DNA of 64,000 nucleotides from Posidonia oceanica (Eukaryota > Streptophyta > Magnoliopsida > Alismatales > Posidoniaceae), in the NCBI GenBank assembly GCA_037176725.1, contig JAZBRS010000077.1, positions 2,232,001 through 2,296,000 of the forward strand, read 5' to 3'. The notes below the pieces were generated by a model. It did no database searches. It had not been told where the DNA came from and worked only from the letters and a program-made list of their open reading frames with translations. The translations under genes were made by a program, and so were the position numbers. Shown piece after piece: positions 1 through 14,377 of this stretch (position 1 is the first letter of the stretch; each line of letters begins with the position of its first letter).

Positions 1-489
1 CCGGTCTTGATAAGGCTTGCACTTATCATTCCTGACCCCTTCCTGGTCTTGATAGGGCTTGCACCTATCCTTCCTCGCGGTCCGGTCTTGATAAGGCTTG
101 CACTAATCAATCCTGACCTCTTCCGCGTCATGATAGGACTTGCACCTATCATTCCTGGCGGCCTGGTCTAGATAAGGCGTGCACTTATCATTCCTGGCCT
201 CTTCCGGGTCTTGATAGGGCTTGCACCTATCATTTCAGGCAGTCTGATCTTGATTAGGCTTGAACTTATCGTTCCTGACCTCTTCTGGGTCTAGATTGGG
301 CTTGCACCTAACATTCTTGGCTGTCCGATCTTGGTAAGGCTTGCACTTATCATTCCAGACCTCTTGCTGGACTTGATAGGGCTTGCACCTATCTTTCTTG
401 TCGGTCCGGTCCATATTAGGCTTGCACTTAACATTCCTGGCCTCTTCGGGTATTATTAGGGACTGCACCAAACATTCCTACCGGTCTGG

Positions 490-3400
490 TCTTGATAAGG
501 CTTGCACTTATCATTCCAGACCCCTTTCAGGTCTTGATAAGGCTTGCACCTATCCTTCCTCGCGGTCCGGTCATGATAAGGCTTGCACTTATCATTCCTG
601 ACCTCCTCTGGGTCATGATAGCGCTTGCACCTACCATTCCTGGCGGTCCCGTCTTGATAAGGCTTGCACTTATCATTCCCGGCCTCCACCAGGTCTTGAT
701 AGGGCTTGCACCTATCATTCCTGGCGGTCTGGTCATGATAATGCATGCACTTATCATTCCTAACCTCTTCTGGGTCTTGATAGGGCTTGCACCTATCGTT
801 CCTGGCGGTCCGGTCTTGATAAGGCTTGCACTAATCATTCCTAACCTCTTCCTGGTCTTGATAGGGCATGCACCAATCATTCCTGGCGGTCCGGTCTTGA
901 TAAGGCTTGCACCTATCATTCCTGGCGGTCCTGTCTTGATATGGCTTGCACTTATCATTCTTGACCTCTTCCTGGTCTTGATAAGGCTTGCACCTATCAT
1001 TCCTGGCAGTCCGGTTATGATAAGGCTTGCACTTATCATTCCTGTCGGTCTGGTTTAGATAAGGCCTACACTTATCTTCTGGGCCTCTTTCGGGTCTTGA
1101 TAGGGCTAGCACCTATCATTCCTCGTGGTCCGGTCTTGATACGGTTTGCAATTATCATTCCTGACCCCTTCCTGGTCTTGATAGGAGTTGCACCTATCCT
1201 TCCTCACGGTCCAGTCTTGATAAGGCTTGCACATATCGTTCTTGACCTCTTCCGGGTCTTGATTGGGCATACACCTGCCATTCCAGGCTGTCCGGTCTTG
1301 TTAAGGCATGCACTTGTCATTCTTGACCTCTTCCTGCTCTTGATAGGGCTGGCACCTATCATTCCTGGCTATTCGGTCTTGATATGGCTTGCACTTATCA
1401 ATCCTGACCTCTTCCGGGTCTTGATAGGGCTTGCACCTATCATACCTGGCGGTCTGGTCTTGATGAGGCTTGCACTTATCATTCCTGACCCCTTCCTACT
1501 ATTGATAGGGCTTGCAGCGATCCTTCTTGGCGGTCCCGTCTTGATAAGGCTTGCACTTCTCATTCCTAACCTCTTCCGAGTGTTGATAGGACTTGCACCT
1601 TTCAATCCTGGTGGTCCTGACTTGAAAAGGCAGCACTTATCAATCTTGACCACTTCCAGGTCTTGATTGGGCTTACACCTGTCATTCCAGGCGGTCCTGT
1701 CTTGATAAGGCTTGCACTTATCATTCCTGACCTCATCTGAGTCTTGATAGGGCTTGCACCTATCATTCCTTGCTGTCCAGTCGTGATAAGGCTTGCACAA
1801 ATCATTCCTGGCCTCTTCCATGTCTTCAAAGGGCTAGCACCTATCATTCCTAGCAGTTCGGTCATGATAAGGCTTGCACTTATCGTTCCTGACCTCTTCA
1901 GGGTCTTGATAGGGCTTGCACCTACTATTCCTGGTGGTCCGGTCGTGATAAGGCTTGCACTTTTCATTCCTGGCCTCTTACGGGTCTTGATAGGGCTTGC
2001 TCCAATCATTCCAGGCGGTCCATTCATGATAAGGCTTGCACTTATCAATCCAGACCCCTTTCTGGTCTTGATAGGGCTTGCACCGATCCTTCCTCGCGGT
2101 CCGGTCATGATAAGGCTTGCACTTATCATTCCTGACCTCCCTTGGGTCATGATAGCGCTTGCACCTATCATTCCTGGCGGTCCTGTCTTGATAACGCATG
2201 CACTTATCAATCCCGGCCTCTTCCTGGTCTTGATAGGGCTTGCACCTATCATTCCTGGTGGTCTGGTCTTGATAATGCAAGCACTTATCATTCCTAACCT
2301 CTTCTGGGTCTTGATAGGGCTTGCACCTATCGTTCCTGGCGGTCCGGTCTTGATAAGGCTTGCACTAATCATTCCTAACCTCTACCTGGTCTTGATAGGG
2401 CATGCACCAATCATTCCCGGTGGTCCGGTCTTGATAAGGCTTGCACCTATCATTCCTAGCGGTCCTGTCTTGATTTGGCTTGCACTTATCATTCCTGACC
2501 TCATCCAGGTATTGATAAGGCTTGCACCTATCATTCCAGGCAGTCCGGTCTTGATAAGGCTTGCACTTATCATTCTTGTCAGTCTGGTTTTGATAAGGCC
2601 TACACTTATCTTCTGGGCCTCTTTCGGGTCTTGATAGGGCTAGCACCTATCATTCCTCGTGGTCCGGTCTTGATAAGATTTGCACTTATCATTCCTGACC
2701 CCTTCCTGGTCTTGATAGAAATTGCACCTATCCTTCCTCACGGTCCAGTCTTGATAAGGCTTGCACATATCGTTCTTGACCTCTTCGGGTCTTGATTGGG
2801 CATACACCTGCCATTCCAGGCTGTCCGGTCTTGTTAAGGCATGCACTTGTCATTCTTGACCTCTTCCTGCTCTTGATAGGGCTGGCACCTATCATTCCTG
2901 GCTATTCGGTCTTGATATGGCTTGCACTTATCATTCCTGACCTCTTCCGGGTCATGATAGGGCTTGCACCTATCATTCCTGGCAGTCCGGTCTTGATGAG
3001 GCTTGCACTTATCATTCCTGACCCCTTCCTACTCTTGATAGGGCTTGCAGCGATCCTTCTAGGTGGTCCGGTCTTGATAAGGCTTGCACTTCTCATTCCT
3101 GACCTCTTCCGAGTGTTGATAGGGCTTGCACCTATCATTCCTGGTGGTCCGGTCTTGAAAAGGCAGCACTTATCATTCTTGACCACTTCCCGGTCTTGAT
3201 AGGGCTTACACCTGTCATTCCAGGCGGTCCTGTCTTAATAAGGCTTGCACTTATCATTCCTAACCTCATCTGAGTCTTGATAGGGCTTGCTCCTATCATT
3301 CCTGGCTGTCCGGTCGTGATAAGGCTTGCACAAATCATTCCTGGCCTCTTCCAAGTCTTCTTAGGGCTAGCACCTATCATTCCGAGCAGTTCGGTCGTGA

Positions 3401-5600
3401 TAAAGCTTGCACTTATCATTCCAGACCTCTTCCGGGTCTCGATAGGGCTTGCACCTATCATTCCTGGTGGTCCGGTCGTGAGAAGGCTTGCACTTTCCAA
3501 TCCTGGCATCTTACGGGTCTTGATAGGGCTTGCTCCAATCATTCCAGGTGGTCCATTCTTGTTAAGGCTTGTACTTATCATTCCTGACCCCTTTCTGGTC
3601 TTGATGGGGCTTGCACCTATCCTTCCTCGCGGTCCGGTCATGATAAGGCTTGCACTTATCATTCCTGACCTCCTCTGGGTCATGGTAGCACTTGCACCTA
3701 CCATTCCAGGCGGTCCTGTCTTGATAAGGCTTGCACTTATCATTTCTGGCCTCTTCCAGGTCATAATAGGGCTTGCACCTATCATTCCTGGCGGTCTGGT
3801 CTTGATAATGCATGCACTTATCATTCCTAACCTCTTCTAGGTCATGATAGGGCTTGCACCTATCGTTCCTGGTGGTCCGGTCTTGATAAGGCTTGCACTA
3901 ATCATTCCTAACCTCTTCTTGGTCATGATAGGGCATGCACTAATCATTCCTGGCGGTCCGGTCTTGATAAGGCTTGCACCTATCATTCCTGGCGGTCCTG
4001 TCATGATTTGGCTTGCACTTATCATTCCTGACCTCTTCCTGTTCTTGATAAGGCTTGCACCTATCATTCTTGGCAGTCCGGTCATGATAAGTCTTGCACT
4101 TATCATTCCTGTCTGTCTGGTTTTGATAAGGCCTACACTTATCATCTAGGCCTCTTTCAGGTCTTGATAGGGCTAGCACCTATCATTCCTCGTGGTCCGG
4201 TCTTGATAAGGTTTGCACTTATCATTCCTGACCCCTTCCTGGTCTTGATAGGAATTGCACCTATCCTTCCTCACGGTCCAGTCATGATAAGGCTTGCACA
4301 TATCGTTCTTGACCTCTTCCGGGTCTTGATTGGGCATACACCTGCCATTCCAGGCGGTCCGGTCTTGTTAAGCCATGCACTTGTCATTCCTGACCTCTTC
4401 CTGTTCTTGATAGGGCTGGCACCTATCATTCCTGGCTGTTCGGTCTTGATATGGCTTGCACTTATCATTCCTGACCTCTTCCAGGTCATGATAGGGCTTG
4501 CACCTATCATTCTTGGCAGTCAAGTCTTGATGAGGCTTGCACTTATCATTCCTAACCCCTTCCTACTCTTGATTGGGCTTGCAGCGATCCTTCCTGGCGG
4601 TCTGGTCTTGATAAGGCTTGCACTTCTCATTCCTAACCTCTTCCGAGTGTTGATAGGGCTTGCACCTATCATTCCTGGTGGTCCGGTCTTGAAAAGGCAG
4701 TACTTATCATTCTTGACCACTTCCAGGTCTTGATAGCGCTTACACCTGTCATTCCAGGCGGTCCTGTCTAGATAAGGCTTGCACTTATCATTCTTGACCT
4801 CATCTGAGTCTTGATAGGGCTTGCACCTATCATTCCTGGCTGTCCGGTCGTGATAAGGCTTGCACAAATCATTCCTGGCCTCTTCCAGATCTTCATAGGG
4901 CTAGCACCTATCATTCCTAGCAGTTCCGTCGTGATAAGGCTTGCACTTATCCTTCCTGACCTCTTCCGGGTCTTGATAGGGCTTGCACCTACCATTCCTG
5001 GTGGTCCGGTCGTGATAAGGCTTGCACTTTTCTATCCTGGCCTCTTACGGGTCTTGATAGGGCTTGCTCCAATCATTCCAGGCAGTCCAATCTTGACAAG
5101 GCTTGCACTTACCATTCCTGACCCCTTTCTGGTCTTGATAGGGCTTGCACCTATCCTTCCTCGCGGTCCGGTCATGATAAGGCATGCACTTATCATTCCT
5201 GACCTCCTCTGGGTCATGATAGCGCTTGCACCTATCATTCCTGGCGGTCCTGTCTTGATAAGGCTTGCACTTATCATTCCCGGCCTCTTCCAGGTCTTGA
5301 TAGGGCTTGCACCTATCATTCCTGGCGGTCTGGTCTTGATAATGCATGCACTTAACATTCCTAACCTCTTCTGGGTCATGATAGGGCTTGCACCTATCGT
5401 TCCTGGCAGTCCGGTCTTGATAAGGTTTGCACTTATCATTCCTAACCTCTTCCTAGTCGTGATAGGGCATGCACCTTTCATTCCGGGCAGTCTGGTCTTG
5501 ATAAGGCTTGCACCTATCATTCCTGGCTGTCCGGTCTTGATATGGGTTGCACTTATCCATCCTGACCTCTTCTGGGTCTAGATAGGGCTTGCACCTATCA
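490..5600. repeat. Higher-order repeat block, ~1.53-kb period
   Basis: A variant unit with a 2-bp deletion (CTTGAAAAGGCAGCACTT instead of the usual CTTGATAAGGCTTGCACTT) recurs at 1621, 3154 and 4688, spacings of 1533 and 1534 bp. Neighbouring variant units recur in the same order, for example one ending TTCCTCGCGGTCCGG followed by a half-unit reading GATAGCGCTTGC. This shows multi-unit blocks of about 19 dimers amplified together. The deletion shifts the reading phase, so the spurious ORFs end at the same place in each block. Block edges are approximate because they were read by eye. Confidence 0.75.
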
Positions 5601-8600
5601 TTCCTGGCAGTCCGGTCTTGATATGGCTTGCACTTATCATTCCTGTTGGTCCGGTTTTGATAAGGCCTGCACTTATCATTCCTGACCTCTTCCGGGTCTT
5701 GTTCGGGCTTGCACCTATCATTCCTGGCGGTCCGATCTTGGTAAGGCTTGTACTAATCGTTCCAGACCTCCTCCAGGTCTTGATAGGGCATGTACCTATC
5801 ATTCCTGGTGGTCGAGTCTTGATAAGGCTTGCACTTATCAATCCTGTCGGTCCGGTATCGATACGGCTTGCACTTATCATTCCTGGCCTCTTTCGGGTCT
5901 TGATAGGGCTTTCACCTATCATTCCTAGTGGTCCGGTCTTGATATGGCCTACACTTATCATTCTCGGCCTCCTCCAGTTTTTGATAGGGCTTGCTCCAAT
6001 CATTCCAGGCGGTCCATTCTTGAAAAGGCTTGCACTTATCATTCCTGACCCCTTTCTGGTCGTGATAGGGCTTGCACCTATCCTTCCTCGTGGTCCGGTC
6101 ATGATATGGCTTGCACTTATCATTCCTGACCTCCTCTGGGTCATGATAGGGCTTGCACCTATCATTCCTAGCGGTCCTGTCTTGATAAGGCTTGCACTTA
6201 TCATTCCCGGCCTCTTCCTGGTCTTGATAGGGCTTGCACCTATCATTCTTGGCGGTCTGGTCTTGATAATGCATGCACTTATCAATCCTGACCTCTTCGG
6301 GGTCTTGATAGGGCTTTCACCTATCGTTCCAGGTAGTCCGGTCTTGATAAGGCTTGCACTTATCATTCCTAACCTCTTCCAGGTCTTGATAGGGCTTGCA
6401 CCTATCTTTCCTGGTGGTCCGGTCTTGATAAGGCTTGCACCTATCATTCCTGGCTGTCCGGTCTTGATATGGCTTGCGCTTATCATTCCCGACCTCTACC
6501 GGGTCTTGATAGGGCTTGCACCTATCATTCCTGGCGGTCCGGTCTTGATAAGGCTTGCACTTATCATTCTTGACCCCTTTCGGGTCTTGATACGGCTTGC
6601 ACCTATCATTCCTAGCGGTCCGATCTTGATACGGCTAGCACGTATCATTCTTGACACCATCCAGGTTTTGATAGGGCATGCACCAATCATTACTGACGGT
6701 CCATTCTTGGTAAGACCTGCACTTATCATTCCTGACCTCCTTCAGGTCTTCATAGGACTTCCAGCTATCATTCCTGGTGGTCCGGTCATGATAAGGCTTG
6801 CACTTATCATTCCTGACCTCTTCCAGGTCATGATAGGGCTTGCACCAATCATTCCAGTCGGTCCGGTGTTGATAAGGCTTGCACTTATCAATCCTGGCCT
6901 CTTCTAGGTCTCGATTGGGCTTGCACCTATCATTCCTAGCGGTCCGGTCACGATAAGGCATGCACTTATCATTCCAACCACCTCCTGGTCTTGATAAGGC
7001 TTGCACCTATCATTCCAGGCGGTCCTGTCTTGATAAGGCTTGCACTTATCATTCTTGACGTCATCCAAGTCTTGACAGGGCTTGCACCTATCATTCCTGG
7101 CTGTCTGGTCGATATAAGGCTTGCACAAATCGTTCCTGGCCTCTTCCGGGTCTTCATAGGGCTAGCACCTATCATTCCTAGCGGTTCGGTCTTGATAAGG
7201 CTTGCACTTATCATTCCTGACCTCTTTCAGGTCTTGATAGGGCTTGCACCTATCATTCCAGGTGGTCCGGTCTTGATAAGGCTTACACTTATCATTCCTG
7301 GCCTCTTACTGGTCTTGATAGGGCATGCTCCAATCATTCCAGGCGGTCCATTCTTGATAAGGCTTGCACTTATCATTCCTGACCCCTTTCTGGTCTTGAT
7401 AGGGCTTGCACCTATCCTACCCCACGGTCCGGTCATGATAAGGCTTGCACATATCATTCCTGACCTCCTCCGGGTCATGATAGGGCTTGCACCTATCATT
7501 CCTGGTGGTCCTGTCTTGATAAGGCTTGCACTTATCATTCCCTGCCTCTTCCAGGTCTTGATAGGGCTTGCTTCAATCATTCCTGGCGGTCTGGTCTTGA
7601 TAATGCATGCACTTAACATTCCGGACCTCTTCTGGGACTTGATAGGGCTTGCACCTATCGTTCCTGGCGGTCCGGTCTGGATAAGGCTTACACTTATCAT
7701 TCCTAACCTCTTCCTGGTCTTGATAGGGCTTGCACCTATCATTCCTGGCAGTCCGGTCTTGATAAGCCTTGCACCTATCATTCCAGGCTGTCCGGTCCTG
7801 ATACGGGTTGTACTTATCCTTCCTGACCTCCTCCGGGTCTTGATAGGGCTTACACCAATCCTTCCTGGTAGTCTGGTCTTGATAAGGCCTGCACTTATCA
7901 TTCCTGACCTCTTCCGGGTCTTGTTAGGGCTTGCACCAATCTTTCCTAGTGGTCCGATCTTGATAGGGCTTCTACATATCGTTCCTGACAACTTCCGGGT
8001 CTTGATAGGGCTTGCACCTAACATTCCTGGTGGTTGGGTCTAGATAAGGCTTGCACTTATCATTCCTGTTGGTCCGGTCTTGATATGGCTTGCACTTATC
8101 ATTCCTGGCCTCTTTCGGGTCATGATAGGGCTTTCACCTATCATTCCGGGTGGTTCGGTCTTGATAAGGCCTGCACCTATCTTACCCGCCCTCCTCCAGG
8201 TCTTGATAGGGCTTGCACCAATCATTCCAGGTGGTTCATTCTTGATAAGGCTTGCACTTGTCAGTCCTGACCCCTTTCTGGTCTTGATAGGGCCTGCACC
8301 TATCTTTCCTTGCGGTCCGGTCATGATAAGGCTTGCACTTATCATTCCTGACCTCCTCCGGGTCGTGATAAGGCTTGCACCTATCATTCCTGGCGGTCCT
8401 GTCTTGATAAGGCTTGCACTTTTCATTCCCGGCCTCTTCCTGGTCTTGATAGGGCTTGCACCTATCATTCCTGGCGGTCTAGTCTTGATAATGCATGCAC
8501 TTATCATTCCTAACCTCTTCTGGGTCTTGATCGGGCTTGCACCTACCGTTCTTGGCGGTCCGGTCTTGATAAGGCTTGCACTAATCATTCCTAACCTCTA

Positions 8601-9219
8601 CCTGGTCTTGATAGGGCTTGCACCTATCATTCCTGGTGGTCCGGTCTTGATAAGGCTTGCACCTATCATTCCTGGCCGTCCTGTCTTGATTTGGCTTGCA
8701 CTTATCATTCCTGACCTCTTCTGGGTCTTGATAGGGCTTGCACCTATCATTCCTGGCGGTCCAGTCTTGATGAGGCTTGCACATATCATTCCTGGCTGTC
8801 CGGTCTTGATAAGGCTTACAATTATCATTCTTGACACCTTCCTGGTCTTGATACGGCATGCACCTATCATTCCTAGCGGTCCAATCTTGATACGGCTAGC
8901 ACGTATCATTCTTGACCTCATCCAGGTTTTGATAGGTCTTGCACCTATCATTACTGACGGTCCATTCTTGATAAGGCCTGCACTTATCATTCCTGACCTC
9001 TTCCTGGTCTTGATAGGACTTCCAGCTATCAGTCCTGGCCGTCCGGTCATGATAAGGCTTGCACTTATCCTTCCTGACCTTTTCCAGGTCATGATAGGTC
9101 GTGCACCAATCATTCCAGTCCGTCCGGTATAGATAAGGCTTGCACTTATCAATCCTGGCCTTTTCTGGGTCTCGATTGGGCTTGCACTTATCATTCCTGG
9201 CGGTCCGGTCTTGATAAGG

Positions 9220-11798
9220 CTTGCACTTATCATTCCAGACCCCTTCCTGGTCTTGATAGGGCTTGCACCTATCCTTCCTACCGGTCCGGTCTTGATAAGG
9301 CTTGCACTTATCATTCCTGACCTCTTCCGAGTCTTGATAGGGCTTGCACCTATCATTCCTGGCGGTCCGGTCTTGTTAAGGCTTTCTCTTATCATTCCTG
9401 ACCACTTCCAGGTCTTCATAGGGCTTACACCTGCCATTCCTGGCGGTCTAGTCTTCATAAGGCATGCACTTATCTTTCCTGACCTCATCCGATTCTTGAT
9501 TGGGCTTGCACCTTTCTTTCCTGGCCGTCCGGTCTTGATATGGCTTGCACGAACTATTCCTGGCCTCTTCCAGGTCTTCATAGGGCTAGCACCTATCATT
9601 CCTAGCGGTTCGGTCTTCATAAGGCTTGCACTTATCATTCCTGACCTCTTCCGGGTCTTGATTGGGCTTGCACCTATCATTCCTGGTGGTCCGGTCTTGA
9701 TAAGGCTTGCAGTTATCATTCCTAGCGGTCAAGTCTTGAGAAGGCTCGCACTTATCATTCCTAAACCCTTCCTGGTCTTGATAGGCCTTGCACATATCCT
9801 TCCTCGTGGTCCGGTCATGATATGGCTTGCACTTATCATTCCTGACCACTTGTGGGTCTTGATAGGGCTTGCACCGATCGTTCCTGGCGGTCCAGTCCTG
9901 ATAAGTCTTACACTTATCATTCCCGACCTCTTCCTGGTCATGATAGGGCTAGCCGCTATCATTCCAAGTAGTCTGGTCTTGATAATGCTTGCACTTATCA
10001 TTTTTGACCACTACTGGGTCTTGATAAGGCTTGCACCTATTGTACCTGGCGGTCCGGTCATGATAAGGCTTGCACTTATCATTCCTGACCACTTCCTGGT
10101 CTTGATAGGGCTTGCACCTATCATTCCAGGCGGTCTGGTCTTGAATAGGCTTGCACCTATCATTCTCGGCGGTCCAGTCTTGATATGGCTTGCACTTGTC
10201 ATTCTTGACCTCTTCCTGGACTTGATAAGGCTTGCACCAATCATTCCTGGCTGCCAAGTCTTGATAAGGCTTGCACTTATCATTCCTGTCAATCTGGTTT
10301 TGATAAGGCTTGCACTTACCCATTTGGGCCTCTACTGGGTCTTGAGAGGGCTTGCACCTATCATTCCTGGCGGTCCGGTCTTGACAAGGCTTGCGCTTAT
10401 CATTCTTGACCACTTCCAGGTCTTCATAGGGCAGACACCTGTCATTCCTGGCGGTCCGGTCCTCATAAGGCATGCACTTATCTTTCCTGACCTCATCCGA
10501 TTCCTGATTGGGCTTGCACCTTTCTTTCCTTGCCGTCCGGTCTTGATATGGCCTGCACGAATCATTCCTGGCCTTTTCCAGGTCTTCATAGGGCTAGCAC
10601 CTATCATTCCTAGCGGTTCGGTCTTGATAAGGCTTGCACTTATCATTCCTGACCTCTTCCGCGTCTTGATTGAGCTTGCACCTATCATTCCAGTTGGTCC
10701 GGTCTTGATAAGGCTTGCACTTATCATTCCTGGCGGTCTAGTCTTGATAAGGCATGCACTTATCATTCCTGACCCCTTCCTGGTCTTGATAGGGCTTGCA
10801 CATATCCTTCCTCACGGTCCGGTCATGATAAGGCATGCACTTATCATTCCTGACCTCCTACGGGTCTTGATAGGGCTTGCACCGATCGTTCCTGGCGGTC
10901 CAGTCCTGATAAGGCTTGCACTTATCATTCCCGGCCTCTAACAGGTCTTGATAGGGCTAGCAGCTATCATTCCAGGCAGTCCGGCCTTGATAATGCTTGC
11001 ACTTATCATTTCGGACAACTTCTGGGTCATGATAGGGCTTGCACCATTTGTACCTAGCGGTCCGATCATGATAAGGCTTGCACTTATCATTCCTGACCAC
11101 TTCCTGGTCTTGATAGGGCTTGCACCTATCATTCTAGGCGGTCCGGTCTTGAATTGGCTTGCACCTATCATTCTTGGCGGTCTGGTCTTGATATGGCTTG
11201 CACTTGTCATTCCATAACTCTTCCTGGTCTTCATAGCGCTTGCACCAATCATTCCTGGCTGCCCAATCTTGATAAGGATTGCACTTATCATTCCTGTCAG
11301 TCTTGTTTTGATAAGGCTTGCACTTACCCATCTGGGCCTCTGCTGGGTCTTGATAGGGCTTGCACCTATCATTCCTCGTGGTCCGATCTTGATTAGGCTT
11401 GCACTTATCATTCCTGACCCATTCCTGGTATTGGTAGGACTTGCACCTGTCCTTCCTTATGGTCCGGTCTTGATAAGGCTAGCACTTACATTCTTGACCT
11501 CTTCTGGGTCTTGTTAGGGCTTGCACCTATCATTCCTGGCGCCCCGATCTTGATAAGGTGTGTACTTATCGTTCCTGACCTCTTCCGGGTCATGATAGGG
11601 CTCGCTCCTATCATTCCAGGTGGTTGGGTCTTGACAAGGCTTGCACCTATCATTCCTGGCGGTCCGGTCTTGTTAGGGCTTGCGCCTATTATTCCGGTCG
11701 GTCCGGTCTTGATAAGGCTTGCACTCATCATTACTGGCCACTTCTGGGTCTTGATAGGGCTTGCTCTTATCAATCCAAGCGGTGTGGTCTTGATAAGA
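9220..11798. repeat. 2579-bp satellite segment, copy 1
   Basis: This segment matches 11799-14377 almost base for base at a constant offset of 2579 bp, with only scattered differences seen (for example near 9431 and 9711). Left of about 9219 the two copies stop matching, which places the boundary inside a satellite unit. 2579 is not an exact multiple of 81, so the block contains odd-length units. It looks like a recent tandem duplication or unequal crossover product. Confidence 0.85.
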
Positions 11799-14377
11799 CT
11801 TGCACTTATCATTCCAGACCCCTTCCTGGTCTTCAGAGGGCTTGCACCTATCCTTCCTACCGGTCCGGTCTTGATAAGGCTTGCACTTATCATTCCTGAC
11901 CTCTTCCGAGTCTTGATAGGGCTTGCACCTATCATTCCTGGCGGTCCGGTCTTGTTAAGGCTTTCTCTTATCATTCCTGACCACTTCCAGGTCTTCATAG
12001 GGCTTACACCTGCCATTCCTGGTGGTCCAGTTTTCATAAGGCATGCACTTATCTTTCCTGACCTCATCCGATTCTTGATTGGGCTTGCACCTTTCTTTCC
12101 TGGCCGTCCGGTCTTGATATGGCTTGCACGAACTATTCCTGGCCTCTTCCAGGTCTTCATAGGGCTAGCACCTATCATTCCTAGCGGTTCGGTCTTCATA
12201 AGGCTTGCACTTATCATTCCTGACCTCTTCCGGGTCTTGATTGGGCTTGCACCTATCATTCCTGGTGGTCCGGTCTTGATAAGGCTTGCACTTATCATTC
12301 CTGGCGGTCAAGTCTTGAGAAGGCTCGCACTTATCATTCCTAAACCCTTCCTGGTCTTGATAGGCCTTGCACATATCCTTCCTCGTGGTCCGGTCATGAT
12401 ATGGCTTGCACTTATCATTCCTGACCACTTGTGGGTCTTGATAGGGCTTGCACCGATCGTTCCTGGCGGTCCAGTCCTGATAAGTCTTACACTTATCATT
12501 CCCGACCTCTTCCTGGTCATGATAGGGCTAGCCGCTATCATTCCAAGTAGTCTGGTCTTGATAATGCTTGCACTTATCATTTCTGACCACTACTGGGTCT
12601 TGATAAGGCTTGCACCTATTGTACCTGGCGGTCCGGTCATGATAAGGCTTGCACTTATCATTCCTGACCACTTCCAGGTCTTGATAGGGCTTGCACCTAT
12701 CATTCCAGGCGGTCCGGTATTGAATAGGCTTGCACCTATCATTCTCGGCGGTCCAGTCTTGATATGGCTTGCACTTGTCATTCCTGACCTCTTCCTGGAC
12801 TTGATAGGGCTTGTACCAATCATTCCTGGCTGCCCAGTCTTGATAAGGCCTGCACTTATCATTCCTGTCAGTCTGGTTTTGATAAGGCTTGCACTTACCC
12901 ATCTGGGCCTCTACTGGGTCTTGAGAGGGCTTGCACCTATCATTCCTGGCGGTCCGGTCTTGACAAGGCTTGCGCTTATCATTCTTGACCACTTCCAGGT
13001 CTTCATAGGGCAGACACCTGTCATTCCTGGCGGTCCGGTCCTCATAAGGCATGCACTTATCTTTCCTGACCTCATCCGATTCCTGATTGGGCTTGCACCT
13101 TTCTTTCCTTGCCGTCCGGTCTTGATATGGCCTGCACGAATCATTCCTGGCCTTTTCCAGGTCTTCATAGGGCTAGCGCCTATCATTCCTAGCGGTTCGG
13201 TCTTGATAAGGCTTGCACTTATCATTCCTGACCTCTTCCGCGTCTTGATTGAGCTTGCACCTATCATTCCAGTTGGTCCGGTCTTGATAAGGCTTGCACT
13301 TATCATTCCTGGCGGTCTAGTCTTGATAAGGCATGCACTTATCATTCCTGACCCCTTCCTGGTCTTGATAGGGCTTGCACATATCCTTCCTCACGGTCCG
13401 GTCATGATAAGGCATGCACTTATCATTCCTGACCTCCTACGGGTCTTGATAGGGCTTGCACCGATCGTTCCTGGCGGTCCAGTCCTGATAAGGCTTGCAC
13501 TTATCATTCCCGGCCTCTAATAGGTCTTGATAGGGCTAGCAGCTATCATTCCAGGCAGTCCGGCCTTGATAATGCTTGCACTTATCATTTCGGACAACTT
13601 CTGGGTCATGATAGGGCTTGCACCATTTGTACCTAGCGGTCCGGTCATGATAAGGCTTGCACTTATCATTCCTGACCACTTCCTGGTCTTGATAGGGCTT
13701 GCACCTATCATTCTAGGCGGTCCGGTCTTGAATTGGCTTGCACCTATCATTCTTGGCGGTCTGGTCTTGATATGGCTTGCACTTGTCATTCCATAACTCT
13801 TCCTGGTCTTCATAGCGCTTGCACCAATCATTCCTGGCTGCCCAATCTTGATAAGGATTGCACTTATCATTCCTGTCAGTCTTGTTTTGATAAGGCTTGC
13901 ACTTACCCATCTGGGCCTCTGCTGGGTCTTGATAGGGCTTGCACCTATCATTCCTCGTGGTCCGATCTTGATTAGGCTTGCACTTATCATTCCTGACCCA
14001 TTCCTGGTATTGGTAGGACTTGCACCTGTCCTTCCTTGTGGTCCGGTCTTGATAAGGCTAGCACTTACATTCTTGACCTCTTCTGGGTCTTGTTAGGGCT
14101 TGCACCTATCATTCCTGGCGCCCCGATCTTGATAAGGCGTGTACTTATCGTTCCTGACCTCTTCCGGGTCATGATAGGGCTCGCTCCTATCATTCCAGGT
14201 GGTTGGGTCTTGACAAGGCTTGCACCTATCATTCCTGGCGGTCCGGTCTTGATAGGGCTTGCGCCTATTATTCCGGTCGGTCCGGTCTTGATAAGGCTTG
14301 CACTCATCATTACTGGCCACTTCTGGGTCTTGATAGGGCTTGCTCTTATCAATCCAAGCGGTGTGGTCTTGATAAGA
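11799..14377. repeat. 2579-bp satellite segment, copy 2
   Basis: Second copy of the segment starting at 9220. It ends at the same variant unit (GGTGTGGTCTTGATAAGAC) that closes copy 1 near 11798. Similarity at this offset is lost immediately to the right, where units beginning ATTCCTAGCCTCTT follow. Confidence 0.85.

Noticed and set aside
11511..13520. 669-codon + strand ORF and many other long ORFs in the satellite
   Set aside because: They follow the 81-bp period exactly, exist in several frames on both strands, contain only the 27-residue repeat, and lack any domain or start context.
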